Of a DNA stretch of 64,000 nt, positions 33,782 through 42,519 are shown one piece after another. How positions within the stretch are numbered: the stretch's first letter is position 1; each line of letters opens with the position of its first letter. Below the pieces are notes generated by a model. The model was not told where the DNA came from and made no database searches. It was given only the letters and a program-made list of their open reading frames with translations. The position numbers and the translations under genes are program-made. The DNA is from Lysobacter stagni (GTDB taxonomy: Bacteria > Pseudomonadota > Gammaproteobacteria > Xanthomonadales > Xanthomonadaceae): the NCBI RefSeq assembly GCF_030053425.1, contig NZ_JASGBI010000001.1:3170001-3234000 (forward strand), written 5' to 3'.

Positions 33782-34177
33782 TCAGGCTCCCAGCGCGATA
33801 CGGACGACGGCGAGCACGCTGGCGATGGCCGCGAGTGCGCAGACGAAGATGTTGAGCAGGTGCAGCGCGCCTGCCGAGAACGGCGTGTGGACGTAGTCCT
33901 CGATGATCACCTGCACGCCCAGCTTGGCGTGCCAGAACATCGCGATGCTGAAGGCGACCAGCAGGATCGCGTTGCACGGATGCGCGACGGTCGCGCGCAC
34001 GCTGGCGTAGTCGTCGCCGATCAGCGAGACGATCAGGCCGACGGCGTAGATCGACAGGAACACCAGCGCGATGGCGGTGATGCGCTGGACGATGAAGTGG
34101 CCGGTGCCGTCCTTCGCCGAACCCAGGCCACGGGCACTCTTCAGCGGATTGCGCAGGCGGGGCTTGTGCATGCTCAT
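33782..34177 (-). CDS. sdhD: Succinate dehydrogenase membrane anchor subunit D
   Basis: A 131-residue protein with three helices. [17 protein letters not shown] carries the Asp-Tyr quinone-site pair and the heme-region His of SdhD. The start [19 protein letters not shown] overlaps the sdhC stop by ATGA; a second Met two codons in is possible. Four bases before sdhA. Confidence 0.95.
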   Translation of the reverse strand: MSMHKPRLRNPLKSARGLGSAKDGTGHFIVQRITAIALVFLSIYAVGLIVSLIGDDYASVRATVAHPCNAILLVAFSIAMFWHAKLGVQVIIEDYVHTPFSAGALHLLNIFVCALAAIASVLAVVRIALGA

Positions 34178-34569
34178 GCGCCACCCCGCTGCATCATCGC
34201 GATCACCCAGATCAGCACCGTCAGCGCGAGGCTGCCGAAGATCGAGATCCAGCTGTTGCGCACGAAGGCTTCGATCCGGTAGGCGTAGCCCGCGTCCTGC
34301 ACGAGGTGGCGGATGCCGTTGATCAGATGGAAGGCCAGCGCCCAGCTCCAGCCGAACAGGATCAGGAAACCGATCGCCGAACGCGTGAACGCAGTGAAAA
34401 TGCTCCACGCCTGCGGACCGGCAGCCAGGGCGAGCAGCCCCCAGGCGACGATCAGGCTGCCGACGACCAGGATGACGCCGGTCGCGCGGTGGAGGATCGA
34501 AGTCACCATCTGCACCTGCCAGCGATAGACCTGGAGATGCGGTGACAAGGGACGTTCGCGATTCGCCAT
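34174..34569 (-). CDS. sdhC: Succinate dehydrogenase cytochrome b556 subunit
   Basis: A 131-residue protein with three helices. RPLSPHLQVYRWQVQMVTSILHRATG in its parts gives the SdhC N-terminus (SPHL and SILHRATG, quinone-site Ser and Arg), and AFHLINGIRHLVQDAG holds the heme His. It anchors the complex and binds heme b with SdhD. Confidence 0.95.
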   Translation of the reverse strand: MANRERPLSPHLQVYRWQVQMVTSILHRATGVILVVGSLIVAWGLLALAAGPQAWSIFTAFTRSAIGFLILFGWSWALAFHLINGIRHLVQDAGYAYRIEAFVRNSWISIFGSLALTVLIWVIAMMQRGGA

Positions 34570-34629
34570 GGACTTGGCGTTCTCTCGGCTGGGCGGCTGC
34601 GCCGCGTGGCGGGGATGCGTGGTGACGCG

Positions 34630-34794
34630 TCAGAAATCGATGCAGCGGCCGTTCTTTTCCCAATCACCGTAGCGGGTGGGTTCGGGGCCTTCACGCCCGC
34701 CGAACTCTTGCGCCTTCATGTCGCCCGCGGCCGGCGGCGGCTCCGGTGTCGGGGGCGCTTCGGGCGCTTCGACGGGAGTGGTTTGGCCTATCAT
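34630..34794 (-). CDS. DUF1674 small protein, SDHAF4-like succinate dehydrogenase assembly factor
   Basis: A 54-residue protein. The Pro/Glu-rich first half is followed by the highly conserved tail FGGREGPEPTRYGDWEKNG then RCIDF, diagnostic of DUF1674 and of mitochondrial SDHAF4. SDHAF4 protects and matures the FAD-loaded SdhA. It is the first gene before sdhC on the same strand (60 bases), consistent with that role. The ATG at 34794 is only 30 bases from the divergent ygfZ start, so an internal Met (residue 26) is an alternative start. Confidence 0.85.
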   Translation of the reverse strand: MIGQTTPVEAPEAPPTPEPPPAAGDMKAQEFGGREGPEPTRYGDWEKNGRCIDF

Positions 34795-34824
34795 CACGGT
34801 GCTGAATGTTAATTCCCGCCCCCC

Positions 34825-35703
34825 ATGTATGACAACCCGCAGGCCGCGCCCGGCGCGGTTTTCGCCCTGCCCGACCATCGCCTGATCACGCTGATCGGTC
34901 GCGATGCGGCGACATTTGCGCAGGCGCAGTTCATGAACGACGTCGCGCTGCTCGAGCCCGGCCAGTGGCAATGGAGCGGATGGCTGACGCCCAAAGGGCG
35001 CGTGATCGCGCTGTTTGCTGTGCTGAAACGGTCGGATGAGGCGATCTGGCTGGTCCTGCCCGACGCCGAGCCCACCGCCGTGCGCGATGCGCTCAAGCGC
35101 TTCGTATTCCGGGCCAAGGTGGCCATCGAGGTCCGTGACGACCTTCAGGTGACGGGCGCGTTCGCCGCGCCGACCGTGGCCTCCGGCGCACGATTCGCGG
35201 GCGACGACGCCCGGGACGACCTCGAGCTGGACCTCTCCGGCGCCGGCGGCGCACGCACGCTGCGCATTGGCGCTCCCCAGGGCGCGCTGTCGGACGACGC
35301 CGACGCCGCTGCCCGCTGGCACGCGCAGGATCTCCTCCACGGGCTGCCCCGATTGCCGGCCTCCCAGGCGGAACACTGGACGCCACAGCAACTCTCGCTG
35401 GATCGGCTGCGCGCCTTCAGCGTGAAGAAGGGCTGCTACCCGGGACAGGAAATCGTCGCGCGCACGCACTTCCTCGGGCAGGCCAAGCGAGGCCTGGTTC
35501 TGCTCGAATCGGAGATGCCACTGGACGCCGGCGCGGACGTGCACGCCGGACCGCTCGCGCTGGGCAAGACCGTCGCCAGCGGAAACGACGGTCCGCATGC
35601 GCTCGCGCTGGCCGTGATGCCGATCGATCGCGAAGCGTCGCCGCTTCTGGTGGGCACCACGTCGGCACACGAACGCGCCTTGCTGGGCGGCCTTGCCAGG
35701 TGA
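34825..35703 (+). CDS. ygfZ: YgfZ-type folate-binding protein (GcvT fold)
   Basis: A 292-residue protein. The diagnostic motif KKGCYPGQEIVAR (about residue 203) contains the essential Cys of YgfZ. The N-terminal half shows the GcvT-like LITLIGRDAATFAQAQFMNDV. It binds tetrahydrofolate and supports Fe-S enzymes, among them the tRNA methylthiotransferase MiaB. Divergent from the DUF1674-sdh operon with just 30 bases between starts, and convergent with asnB. Confidence 0.92.
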   Translation: MYDNPQAAPGAVFALPDHRLITLIGRDAATFAQAQFMNDVALLEPGQWQWSGWLTPKGRVIALFAVLKRSDEAIWLVLPDAEPTAVRDALKRFVFRAKVAIEVRDDLQVTGAFAAPTVASGARFAGDDARDDLELDLSGAGGARTLRIGAPQGALSDDADAAARWHAQDLLHGLPRLPASQAEHWTPQQLSLDRLRAFSVKKGCYPGQEIVARTHFLGQAKRGLVLLESEMPLDAGADVHAGPLALGKTVASGNDGPHALALAVMPIDREASPLLVGTTSAHERALLGGLAR

Positions 35704-35720
35704 TCCCGGCCCGGGATCAG
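35702..35720. terminator. Palindromic hairpin between convergent ygfZ and asnB
   Basis: TGATCCCGG-C-CCGGGATCA is a perfect palindrome with nine-base arms spanning the end of ygfZ and the asnB stop. It has no U-run on either side but may block read-through in both directions. Confidence 0.4.
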
Positions 35721-37657
35721 GACTCCTGACCCGAACGCTCACGCCGCCAGTGTTCGTGCCAGGCCTGGAACATCAGCACGTTCCACAGGTGCGTGTGCCA
35801 TTTGCGCTCGCCCGCCAGAAACGCCTGCCACAGGCCGTTCACCGCGTCCGCGTCCAGGTGCCCCTCCGCGCGCAGGCGCGCGGGATCGAGCAATGACGAC
35901 GCCCATTCGCGCAGGTCGCCCTTCAGCCATTCGCTGACCGGCGCACCGAAACCGCGCTTGCCGCGATCGACCATCGAATCGGGCAGGTAACGCCGCAACA
36001 CACGCTTGAGCAGGTGTTTGTTGCCGTCGGGATGGCGCTTGAACACCAGCGGCAAGGACCATGCGAACTCCGCCACGCGCCAGTCCAGCAGCGGCGCGCG
36101 CGCCTCCAGGCTCACGGCCATGCTGGTCCGGTCGACCTTCACCAGCAGGTCCTCGGGGAGGTAGACGCTGAAGTCGGCCAGCATCATCGCGTCGGCCGGC
36201 GTGCCGGCGCCGCGCAGGGGATCGGGTTCGTCGTACAGCGTGTGCGGAAGCGATGCGCCGGGCACCACCGCGGCCGGGTCGCGCCAGCGCGCGATGCGCT
36301 GGCGGTACACCTCGCCGATGCCGCGTGCATCCATCTCCGCCGCCAGCGCCGCGAAACCGCCGGTGCGCGAGGCCTCGCCGTGCTCGCGCGCGCCGCGCGC
36401 CAGCGCCCGGCGCAGCGGCCCGGGAATGCGGCGCAGCCAGCCCCAGTTGCGCAGCGCGCGTTCGTAGCGTTTGTAGCCGAAGAACAGTTCATCGCCGCCG
36501 TCACCCGACAGGGCCACCGTCACGGCCGTTCGCGCCAGGCGCGCGACCAGCGCGGTCGGCACCTGCGACGCGTCGGCGAAGGGTTCGTCGAACATCGCCG
36601 GCAAGGTCGGGACCACCGCGAGCGCGTCGGCGCCGCTGACGTAGAGTTCGGTGTGCTCGGTGTGCAGATGTTCGGCCACTTCACGCGCCAGGTGCGCCTC
36701 GTCGTGGTGCGAGCGTTCGAAACCGATGGTGAAACTGCGCACCGGATGCCGGCTCTGTGCCTGCATCAGCGCGGTGACGACGGAGGAGTCCGTACCGCCT
36801 GACAGGAACACACCCACCGGCACGTCCGCGACCATGCGCAAACCCGTTGCGTCGCGGAGCAGTTCGTCCAGGCGGTTCTCCGCCTCCAGCACGTCGCCGG
36901 TGAACGGCGATGCGATCGCCGCCTGCATGCGCGAGCGTGGATCCCAGTAGCGGCGCTGGTCGCGATGCGGATCGTGCGCGCCGGCACCGCGCGCAACGGC
37001 CGCCGCGTCGATGCGCAGCAGCGCGCCTGGCAGCAGCTTGAAGGTATCCCGATGGATCGCGTGCGGCGCGGGGATGTAGTCCAGCCGCAACAGCAATGCC
37101 AGCGAATCCGGATCGACGCCGTTGTCGAACGCAGGATGCCGCCACAGCGCTTTCAGCTCGGAGCCGAACACGAACGTGTCGCCGGCCCAGCCGTAGTACA
37201 GCGGCTTCTTGCCCACGCGGTCGCGCGCCAGCCACAGGCAGCGCTCCTCGCGGTCCCACAGTGCGATGGCGAACATGCCGTTGCAGCGCGCGACGGTGTC
37301 TTCGATGCCCCACTCCACTACCGCGGCCAGCAGCACTTCGGTGTCGGAATGACCGCGGAACGCATGCCCGCGCGCGACCAGGACTTCGCGCAGTTCGGCG
37401 AAGTTGTAGATCTCGCCGTTGTAGGCCACCACGTAACGATTATCGGCCGAAGCCATCGGCTGATGGCCCAGCGGCGACAGGTCCAGGATGCTCAGCCGGC
37501 GATGCGCGAGCGCGATGCCGGCGGTGTCATCCACCCAGACACCGCGATCGTCGGGACCGCGGTGTTCCAGTGCATCGCCCATCGCGCCGGCCAGCGCGGT
37601 CAGGCGCCCGGCGTCGAGGTCCGGGGTCGGGCGCAACAGACCGGCCAGTCCGCACAT
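35717..37657 (-). CDS. asnB: Glutamine-hydrolysing asparagine synthase (AsnB family)
   Basis: A 646-residue class II amidotransferase. Cys2 in MCGLAGLL is the glutaminase nucleophile, followed by LEHRGPDDRGVWVDD and the NTN-type YNGEIYNFAELREVL. The synthase half has the PP-loop FLSGGTDSSVVTALM (about 275) and LSGDGGDELFFGYKRY. It makes asparagine from aspartate, or amidates other substrates in biosynthetic relatives. It lies ten bases after the E1 fusion gene on the same strand; no functional link is obvious. The protein is longer than E. coli AsnB (about 554), in the exosortase/antibiotic-type size range. Confidence 0.9.
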   Translation of the reverse strand: MCGLAGLLRPTPDLDAGRLTALAGAMGDALEHRGPDDRGVWVDDTAGIALAHRRLSILDLSPLGHQPMASADNRYVVAYNGEIYNFAELREVLVARGHAFRGHSDTEVLLAAVVEWGIEDTVARCNGMFAIALWDREERCLWLARDRVGKKPLYYGWAGDTFVFGSELKALWRHPAFDNGVDPDSLALLLRLDYIPAPHAIHRDTFKLLPGALLRIDAAAVARGAGAHDPHRDQRRYWDPRSRMQAAIASPFTGDVLEAENRLDELLRDATGLRMVADVPVGVFLSGGTDSSVVTALMQAQSRHPVRSFTIGFERSHHDEAHLAREVAEHLHTEHTELYVSGADALAVVPTLPAMFDEPFADASQVPTALVARLARTAVTVALSGDGGDELFFGYKRYERALRNWGWLRRIPGPLRRALARGAREHGEASRTGGFAALAAEMDARGIGEVYRQRIARWRDPAAVVPGASLPHTLYDEPDPLRGAGTPADAMMLADFSVYLPEDLLVKVDRTSMAVSLEARAPLLDWRVAEFAWSLPLVFKRHPDGNKHLLKRVLRRYLPDSMVDRGKRGFGAPVSEWLKGDLREWASSLLDPARLRAEGHLDADAVNGLWQAFLAGERKWHTHLWNVLMFQAWHEHWRRERSGQES

Positions 37658-37667
37658 GCGTTCGGGC

Positions 37668-39935
37668 TCAGGCCAGACGGTCGGCCGCCGCGACGATGTC
37701 GTCGTCGGACGGAATCACCAGGAACGCGGCGCCCGCGAGCGGCGTGTACGTGTCCACGCCCACCACCCGCTGGAACGGACGCGCGCCGTAACCGCCTTCG
37801 GCGATCGCGGTGAGCACGCCCTCGCCCACGCCGGCGCTATGGCGGCCTTCGTCGACGATGAGGATGCGCTTGGCCGTCTTCGCCTGTTCGCGGATGTAGG
37901 TCTCGTTGAGCGGCACCAGCCAGCGCAGGTCGACCACGCGCGCCTTCCAGCCGTGCTTGCCTTCGATGGTGCGGGCGGCGCGCAGGCTCATCGGCACGCC
38001 ATTGCCGTAGGTGAAGATGACGAGGTCGTCATTGCCTTCGCCGTACACGCGGCCTTCGCCCAGCGTCATCGCCTCATCGGGCTTGGGATACGACGTCAGC
38101 CATTGGCCGTCGCCGGGTTCGTACAGGTCCTTGGTCATGTACAGCGCGATGGGCTCCAGGAACACGCTGACACGGCCATCCACCTTAGCCAGCGCCGTGA
38201 GCGTGCGCAGCATCGTCGCCGCATCGTCGCCGCGCGAGGGACATCCCACCACCAGCCCCGGAATGTCGCGCAGCGCGGTGATCGAGTTGTCGTTGTGGAA
38301 GTGGCCGCCGAAACCGCGCTGGTAGCCCAGGCCCGCGATGCGCACGACCATCGGGTTGGCGTACTGGTTGTTGCTGAAGAACTGCAGCGACGCCGCTTCG
38401 CCGCGGATCTGGTCGCAGGCGTTGTGGAAGTACGCCAGGTACTGGATTTCCGGAATCGGCAGCAGGCCGACGTTGGCGAAACCCTGCGCCATGCCCAGGA
38501 TCATCGTCTCATCGAGCAGCGTGTTGAACACGCGGCGCGGACCGAAGGCCTTCTGCAGCCCCTTGGTCACCGTGTACACACCGCCCTTCTGCGCCACGTC
38601 CTCACCGAACAGCAGCGTCTCGGGATACTTGGCGAACAGGTCGTGCAGCGCGTTGTTGATCTGGATGGCGAGGTGGCGCGGCGGCTGGTTCTCCGGCAGT
38701 TTCGCCTCGCCGCCGAAAACCTCCAGGCGACGCGGCGCGAAATCGGCGCGTTCGGCTTCCTTCTGCACGTTCGCCGGCGTATACGGCGCCAGCGGCGCGA
38801 TCACGTCCTGCAGCCGTTCCAGCTTCGGGCGGCGATCGGCCTCCTCAGCGGCGGCGAAGCACTTCTTCCGCGTCGCTTCGTACAGCTCCAGCACGTCGTC
38901 CTTCGACATCAGGCCCGATTCCAGCGCGATCGCCGCCGAACGCAGCAGCGGATCGGTGGCCTCCACCGCGCACAGCTCCTCGATCGAACGCCATTCGATC
39001 TCGAAGTCCGTGCCGGCGTGGCCCATGATGCGGGTCGTGCGCAGGTGCAGGAACGTCGGTCGGCGCGTGGTGCGGCAATGCTCGACGGCGCGCTGCACGT
39101 CGCCGTAGCCGCTGGCCAGATCGAGGCCGTCGGCGGCGAAGTAATCCAGCCCATCCATGTTGCGGAAGCGGTTGGCGATCCAGCCGCCGGGCGTCTTCAC
39201 CGAGATGCCGATGCCGTTGTCCTCGCACACGAACAGCACGGGCGCGGGCAGCTTCTGGTAGGCCGTCCACGCGGCCGCATTGAACGCGGTCTGCGCGGTG
39301 GCATGGTTGGCGGACGCATCACCGAAGGAACACACGGCGATGCTGTCGTCGGGAATCGGCAACGCATGTCCCAGACGCTTGCCGGCTTCGATGGCGACGG
39401 CGGTGCCCAATGCCTTGGGCAGGTGCGAGGCGATGGTCGAGGTCTGCGGCAACACCCACAACGGCTTGCTGCCCCACACCTTGTGGCGGCCGCCGGAGGC
39501 CGGGTCGTCCTTGCTCGCGGCAAAGCTCAACGCCGAATCCATGATCGGATCCATGCCCGGCAGCTTGCGGAAGCGCTCGGCCATGAAGCCGCCCGAGCGG
39601 TAATGCAGGAACGCCGGATCGGTATGGCGCGTCAGGCGCGCGACCATCGCGTTGCCTTCGTGGCCGCTGGAACCGATGGTGTAGAAAACCTTGTTCTGCA
39701 CGCGCAGCACGCGCGCCATCAGGTCCAGGTGGCGGCTGACCAGCTGCGATTCGAACAGCTCGCGGAAACCGCGCGCGTCGAGCGTGCTGCCGTCGAGGAT
39801 GGCATCGCCCGGTGCGGGGCGCGCATCGGCGCGACCGGCCCAGGCCTTCACGAACTCGGTGAAGTTGACGTCGCAGATCTCGGCCCGGTTCAGGCCTTTC
39901 ATGCGTGCGGGAATCGGATTCGGAATCGCGGACAT
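37668..39935 (-). CDS. Fused alpha/beta E1 component of a 2-oxoacid dehydrogenase
   Basis: A 755-residue thiamine-diphosphate enzyme in which both E1 subunits are joined. The alpha part (about 40-340) has the TPP motif CSFGDASANHATAQTAFN and CEDNGIGISVKTP. The beta part (from about 415) has GEDVAQKGGVYTVTKGLQ and RVFNTLLDETMILGMAQG. Family relatives decarboxylate branched-chain 2-oxoacids or pyruvate, but E2 and E3 genes are not in the window. The ATG at 39935 was chosen over an upstream in-frame start that overlaps the GST-side spacer. Substrate unknown. Confidence 0.9.
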   Translation of the reverse strand: MSAIPNPIPARMKGLNRAEICDVNFTEFVKAWAGRADARPAPGDAILDGSTLDARGFRELFESQLVSRHLDLMARVLRVQNKVFYTIGSSGHEGNAMVARLTRHTDPAFLHYRSGGFMAERFRKLPGMDPIMDSALSFAASKDDPASGGRHKVWGSKPLWVLPQTSTIASHLPKALGTAVAIEAGKRLGHALPIPDDSIAVCSFGDASANHATAQTAFNAAAWTAYQKLPAPVLFVCEDNGIGISVKTPGGWIANRFRNMDGLDYFAADGLDLASGYGDVQRAVEHCRTTRRPTFLHLRTTRIMGHAGTDFEIEWRSIEELCAVEATDPLLRSAAIALESGLMSKDDVLELYEATRKKCFAAAEEADRRPKLERLQDVIAPLAPYTPANVQKEAERADFAPRRLEVFGGEAKLPENQPPRHLAIQINNALHDLFAKYPETLLFGEDVAQKGGVYTVTKGLQKAFGPRRVFNTLLDETMILGMAQGFANVGLLPIPEIQYLAYFHNACDQIRGEAASLQFFSNNQYANPMVVRIAGLGYQRGFGGHFHNDNSITALRDIPGLVVGCPSRGDDAATMLRTLTALAKVDGRVSVFLEPIALYMTKDLYEPGDGQWLTSYPKPDEAMTLGEGRVYGEGNDDLVIFTYGNGVPMSLRAARTIEGKHGWKARVVDLRWLVPLNETYIREQAKTAKRILIVDEGRHSAGVGEGVLTAIAEGGYGARPFQRVVGVDTYTPLAGAAFLVIPSDDDIVAAADRLA

Positions 39936-39996
39936 GGGCGCTCGTGCTTGCTTCGTCGCCTGCGCAGGCCGGCGACCGGGGGATGGGTGTTCGGGG

Positions 39997-40647
39997 TCAG
40001 TCGGGCAGCGCAAGTCGCGAAGCGGCTTCGACCGGCGGCGACGGCATCGCAAGGAAACGCGGCGTCTGCCGCACGCGCTCCAGCCAGGCCTGCACGGCCG
40101 GGTAGGCAGACAGGTCGAAGCCGCCCTCGCCCGCCACGTCGGTGTAGGCGAACAGCGCGATGTCGGCGATGCCGTAAGCCTCGCCGTTGAACCATTCGTT
40201 CGACTTCAGGTGCTGCTCCATCACGGCCAGCGCCTGGTTTCCACGCTCGCGAAGTTGCGGCAGCGTGGCGCGGCGGGGCGAATCCAGGGGCGTCCAGCCA
40301 CGCACGAAACGTGCGACGGCGATGTAGGGCTCGTGGCTGTACTGCTCGAAGAACAGCCAGCTCAGGACCTGTGCGCGCTGCCATGCGTCGCCCCCCCAGT
40401 ACGGCGTGCCTTCGGCCAGCCAGCACAGGATCGCGTTCGATTCGGTCATGACGCGACCGTCGTCGAGCTCGATCATCGGCACCTTGCCGTTGGGGTTCTT
40501 CGCCAGGTATTCCGGCGTACGCGTCTCGCCGACGGTGCTGTCGACCTCGACCCACTTGAACTCGCGCTCAAGCTGGGTGAGCAGCAGGCGCAGTTTGTGG
40601 CAGTTGCCGGAACTGGAATAGCCGTAGACCGTGATCATGCGCGTCAT
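39997..40647 (-). CDS. Glutathione S-transferase family protein
   Basis: A 216-residue protein with the N-terminal thioredoxin-like glutathione site (YGYSSSGNCHKLRLLL, catalytic Ser region, and NPNGKVPMIELDDGRVMTESNAI split by the cis-Pro VPM) and the all-helical C-terminal domain (GEAYGIADIALFAYTDVA). It probably conjugates or reduces electrophiles in the cytoplasm. Its ATG overlaps the GNAT stop; a second Met three codons in is equally good. Confidence 0.92.
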   Translation of the reverse strand: MTRMITVYGYSSSGNCHKLRLLLTQLEREFKWVEVDSTVGETRTPEYLAKNPNGKVPMIELDDGRVMTESNAILCWLAEGTPYWGGDAWQRAQVLSWLFFEQYSHEPYIAVARFVRGWTPLDSPRRATLPQLRERGNQALAVMEQHLKSNEWFNGEAYGIADIALFAYTDVAGEGGFDLSAYPAVQAWLERVRQTPRFLAMPSPPVEAASRLALPD

Positions 40648-41201
40648 CCCTTGGGTTGCTGGCGTTCACGCCGCGCGAGCCACTGCCCGCGCGACTGGCC
40701 CCAGATCTCGATGTCCTTCGTGTCGTACGGTGCCGGCAGGCGGCCCACGCGCAGCAATGTCGAGCCGAGCTTGGCGGCGACGGCCTTCGAATTGACGTTG
40801 TCCGGAGCGATGGTGTGGATCACCTCGCTCCAGTGCAGTTCGTCGAACGCCCAGTCGATGGCCGCGACCGCGGCCTCGGGCCCGTAGCCCCGGCCCCAGC
40901 GGTCGCGGACGATGCTCCAGCCGACCTCGGTACCCGGCCAGCCTTCCGGCTGCCAGGGGCCGACGCGGCCGACCCATTCGCCGGTGGCCTTCTCGATCAC
41001 CGAGAACATCGCGGAGCCCTGCAGGTACCACACGCCGACCATCGCGGCGAAGCTGCGGTAGGCGGCCGAACGCGGCTCGATCCCGCCGATGTGGCGCGTG
41101 GCTTCCGCATCGGCCTTGAACGCCGCCCACGCCTCGAAATCGCCGGCCTGCGGCGGCCGCAGGATCAGGCGGGGCGTTTCGAGGGAGGGACCGAGCTGCA
41201 T
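40644..41201 (-). CDS. GNAT acetyltransferase (RimJ/RimL-like)
   Basis: A 185-residue acetyltransferase. LETPRLILRPPQAGDFEAW is the RimJ/RimL-type beginning, and the acetyl-CoA loop region EVGWSIVRDRWGRGYGPEAA (Q/R-x-x-G-x-G/A type) is intact, followed by TIAPDNVNSKAVAAKLG. It transfers acetyl groups to a protein N-terminus or small amine; substrate unknown. Thirteen bases after the glutaryl-CoA dehydrogenase gene and coupled to the GST gene. Confidence 0.92.
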   Translation of the reverse strand: MQLGPSLETPRLILRPPQAGDFEAWAAFKADAEATRHIGGIEPRSAAYRSFAAMVGVWYLQGSAMFSVIEKATGEWVGRVGPWQPEGWPGTEVGWSIVRDRWGRGYGPEAAVAAIDWAFDELHWSEVIHTIAPDNVNSKAVAAKLGSTLLRVGRLPAPYDTKDIEIWGQSRGQWLARRERQQPKG

Positions 41202-41214
41202 CGCCGGTCCCTGA

Positions 41215-42378
41215 TCAGAACGCGTTGATGCCGGTGAGTTCGCGGCCGATCACGAGCTGGTGCACGGTTTCGGTGCCCTCGTACGTGATCACCGACTCCA
41301 GGTTCAGCGCGTGACGGATCGCGGCGTGCTCGGTGGTGATGCCGGCGCCGCCGAGCAGATCGCGGCATTCGCGCGCGATGTCGATGGCCATGCGGCAGTT
41401 GTTCCACTTCGCCAGGCTGACCTGCGCCGGCTGCATGTTGCCGGCGTCCTTCAGGCGACCCAGCTGCACCACCAGCAACTGCGCCAGCGTGATGCGACGC
41501 GCCATCTCGGCCATCTTGATCTGAGCGCTCTGCGTCGCCGCGACGGGGCGATCGAACAGGATGCGTTCCTTGGTGTAGTTCAGCGCTTCGTCCAGGCACG
41601 CGATGGCGGCACCGATCGGACCCCAGGTGATGCCGTAGCGCGCCTGCGTGAGGCAACCCAGCGGACCCTTCAGGCCCTTCACGTTGGGCAGGCGGTTGGC
41701 ATCGGGCACGCGCACGTTGTCGAAGAACAGCGAGCTGGTGACGGACGCACGCAGGCTCATCTTGTGCTTGATTTCCTGCGCCGCGAAGCCGGGCATGCCC
41801 TTCTCGACGATGAAGCCCTGGATGCCCTCGTCGGTCTGCGCCCACACGATGGCGATGTCGGCCAGGTTGCCGTTGGTGATCCACATCTTGGAGCCGTTGA
41901 GGACCCAGTCGCCGCCGTCACGCTTGGCATTGGTCTTCATGTTGGCCGGGTCGGAACCGCCGTGCGGCTCGGTCAGACCGAAGCAGCCGATGACCTTGCC
42001 GGCGGCCATGTCCGGCAGCCAGCGCTGGCGCTGCTCTTCGCTGCCGTAGGCGTAGATGGGGTACATGCACAGCGACGACTGCACGCTGACGAAGCTGCGG
42101 ATACCGCTGTCGCCACGTTCCAGTTCCTGGCAGATCAGGCCGTAGCTGACCGCGTTCAGGCCGGCGCAGCCGTACTTCTCGGGCAGCGAGGAGCCCAGCA
42201 GGCCCAGTTCGGCGATCTCGGCGACCAGTTCCTTCGGGAAGCGGCCCTGGTCGAATGCATCGCCGATGATCGGGATCACGCGCTCGTCGGTGAACCGCGC
42301 CACCGTGTCCTGTACGGCACGCTCCTCTTCGCTGAGCAGGGAGCGGACGTCGTAGAGGTCGTACGGATGCAGGGCCAT
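41215..42378 (-). CDS. gcdH: Acyl-CoA dehydrogenase, glutaryl-CoA dehydrogenase type
   Basis: A 387-residue flavoenzyme. It has the FAD/substrate signatures FGLTEPHGGSDPANMKT and KMWITNGNLADIAIVWAQ, and the catalytic Glu in YEGTETVHQLVIGREL near the C-terminus with the GCDH-like end TGINAF. It oxidises and decarboxylates glutaryl-CoA to crotonyl-CoA in lysine, hydroxylysine and tryptophan breakdown. This fits the aromatic amino-acid catabolism encoded at 59830-64000, but the two clusters are far apart. The ATG at 42378 is the start of the family N-terminus MALHPYDLYD. Confidence 0.9.
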   Translation of the reverse strand: MALHPYDLYDVRSLLSEEERAVQDTVARFTDERVIPIIGDAFDQGRFPKELVAEIAELGLLGSSLPEKYGCAGLNAVSYGLICQELERGDSGIRSFVSVQSSLCMYPIYAYGSEEQRQRWLPDMAAGKVIGCFGLTEPHGGSDPANMKTNAKRDGGDWVLNGSKMWITNGNLADIAIVWAQTDEGIQGFIVEKGMPGFAAQEIKHKMSLRASVTSSLFFDNVRVPDANRLPNVKGLKGPLGCLTQARYGITWGPIGAAIACLDEALNYTKERILFDRPVAATQSAQIKMAEMARRITLAQLLVVQLGRLKDAGNMQPAQVSLAKWNNCRMAIDIARECRDLLGGAGITTEHAAIRHALNLESVITYEGTETVHQLVIGRELTGINAF

Positions 42379-42468
42379 GGCGCACTCGACTGGGGGAAAG
42401 ACCGCCATTGTACGGGGCGTGCGCAGCCGGGGTAAGCCGCGTAAACGCTTGCAGCCCCGCAAATGCAG

Positions 42469-42494
42469 ACGGGGCCGGATCGCTCCGGCCCCGT
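42469..42494 (-). terminator. GC hairpin downstream of the glycine-zipper gene
   Basis: ACGGGGCCGGA-TCGC-TCCGGCCCCGT makes an 11-pair stem 26 bases after the stop at 42520, read on the minus strand. There is no U-run (CTGCATTTG follows), so termination is uncertain. Confidence 0.5.
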
Positions 42495-42519
42495 CGGGGT
42501 GCTGCATGTACGGCGTGGA

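Noticed and set aside
32044..33855. A 603-codon plus-strand open frame
   Set aside because: Antisense to sdhA; the composition mirrors sdhA codon third-position bias.
34630..35742. A 370-codon minus-strand frame ending in the DUF1674 tail
   Set aside because: Only the last 54 codons match a family; the rest is antisense to ygfZ. The ATG at 34794 was taken instead.
37488..40190. A 900-codon plus-strand open frame
   Set aside because: Antisense to asnB end and the E1 fusion; composition is Arg/His/Gln-rich without motifs.
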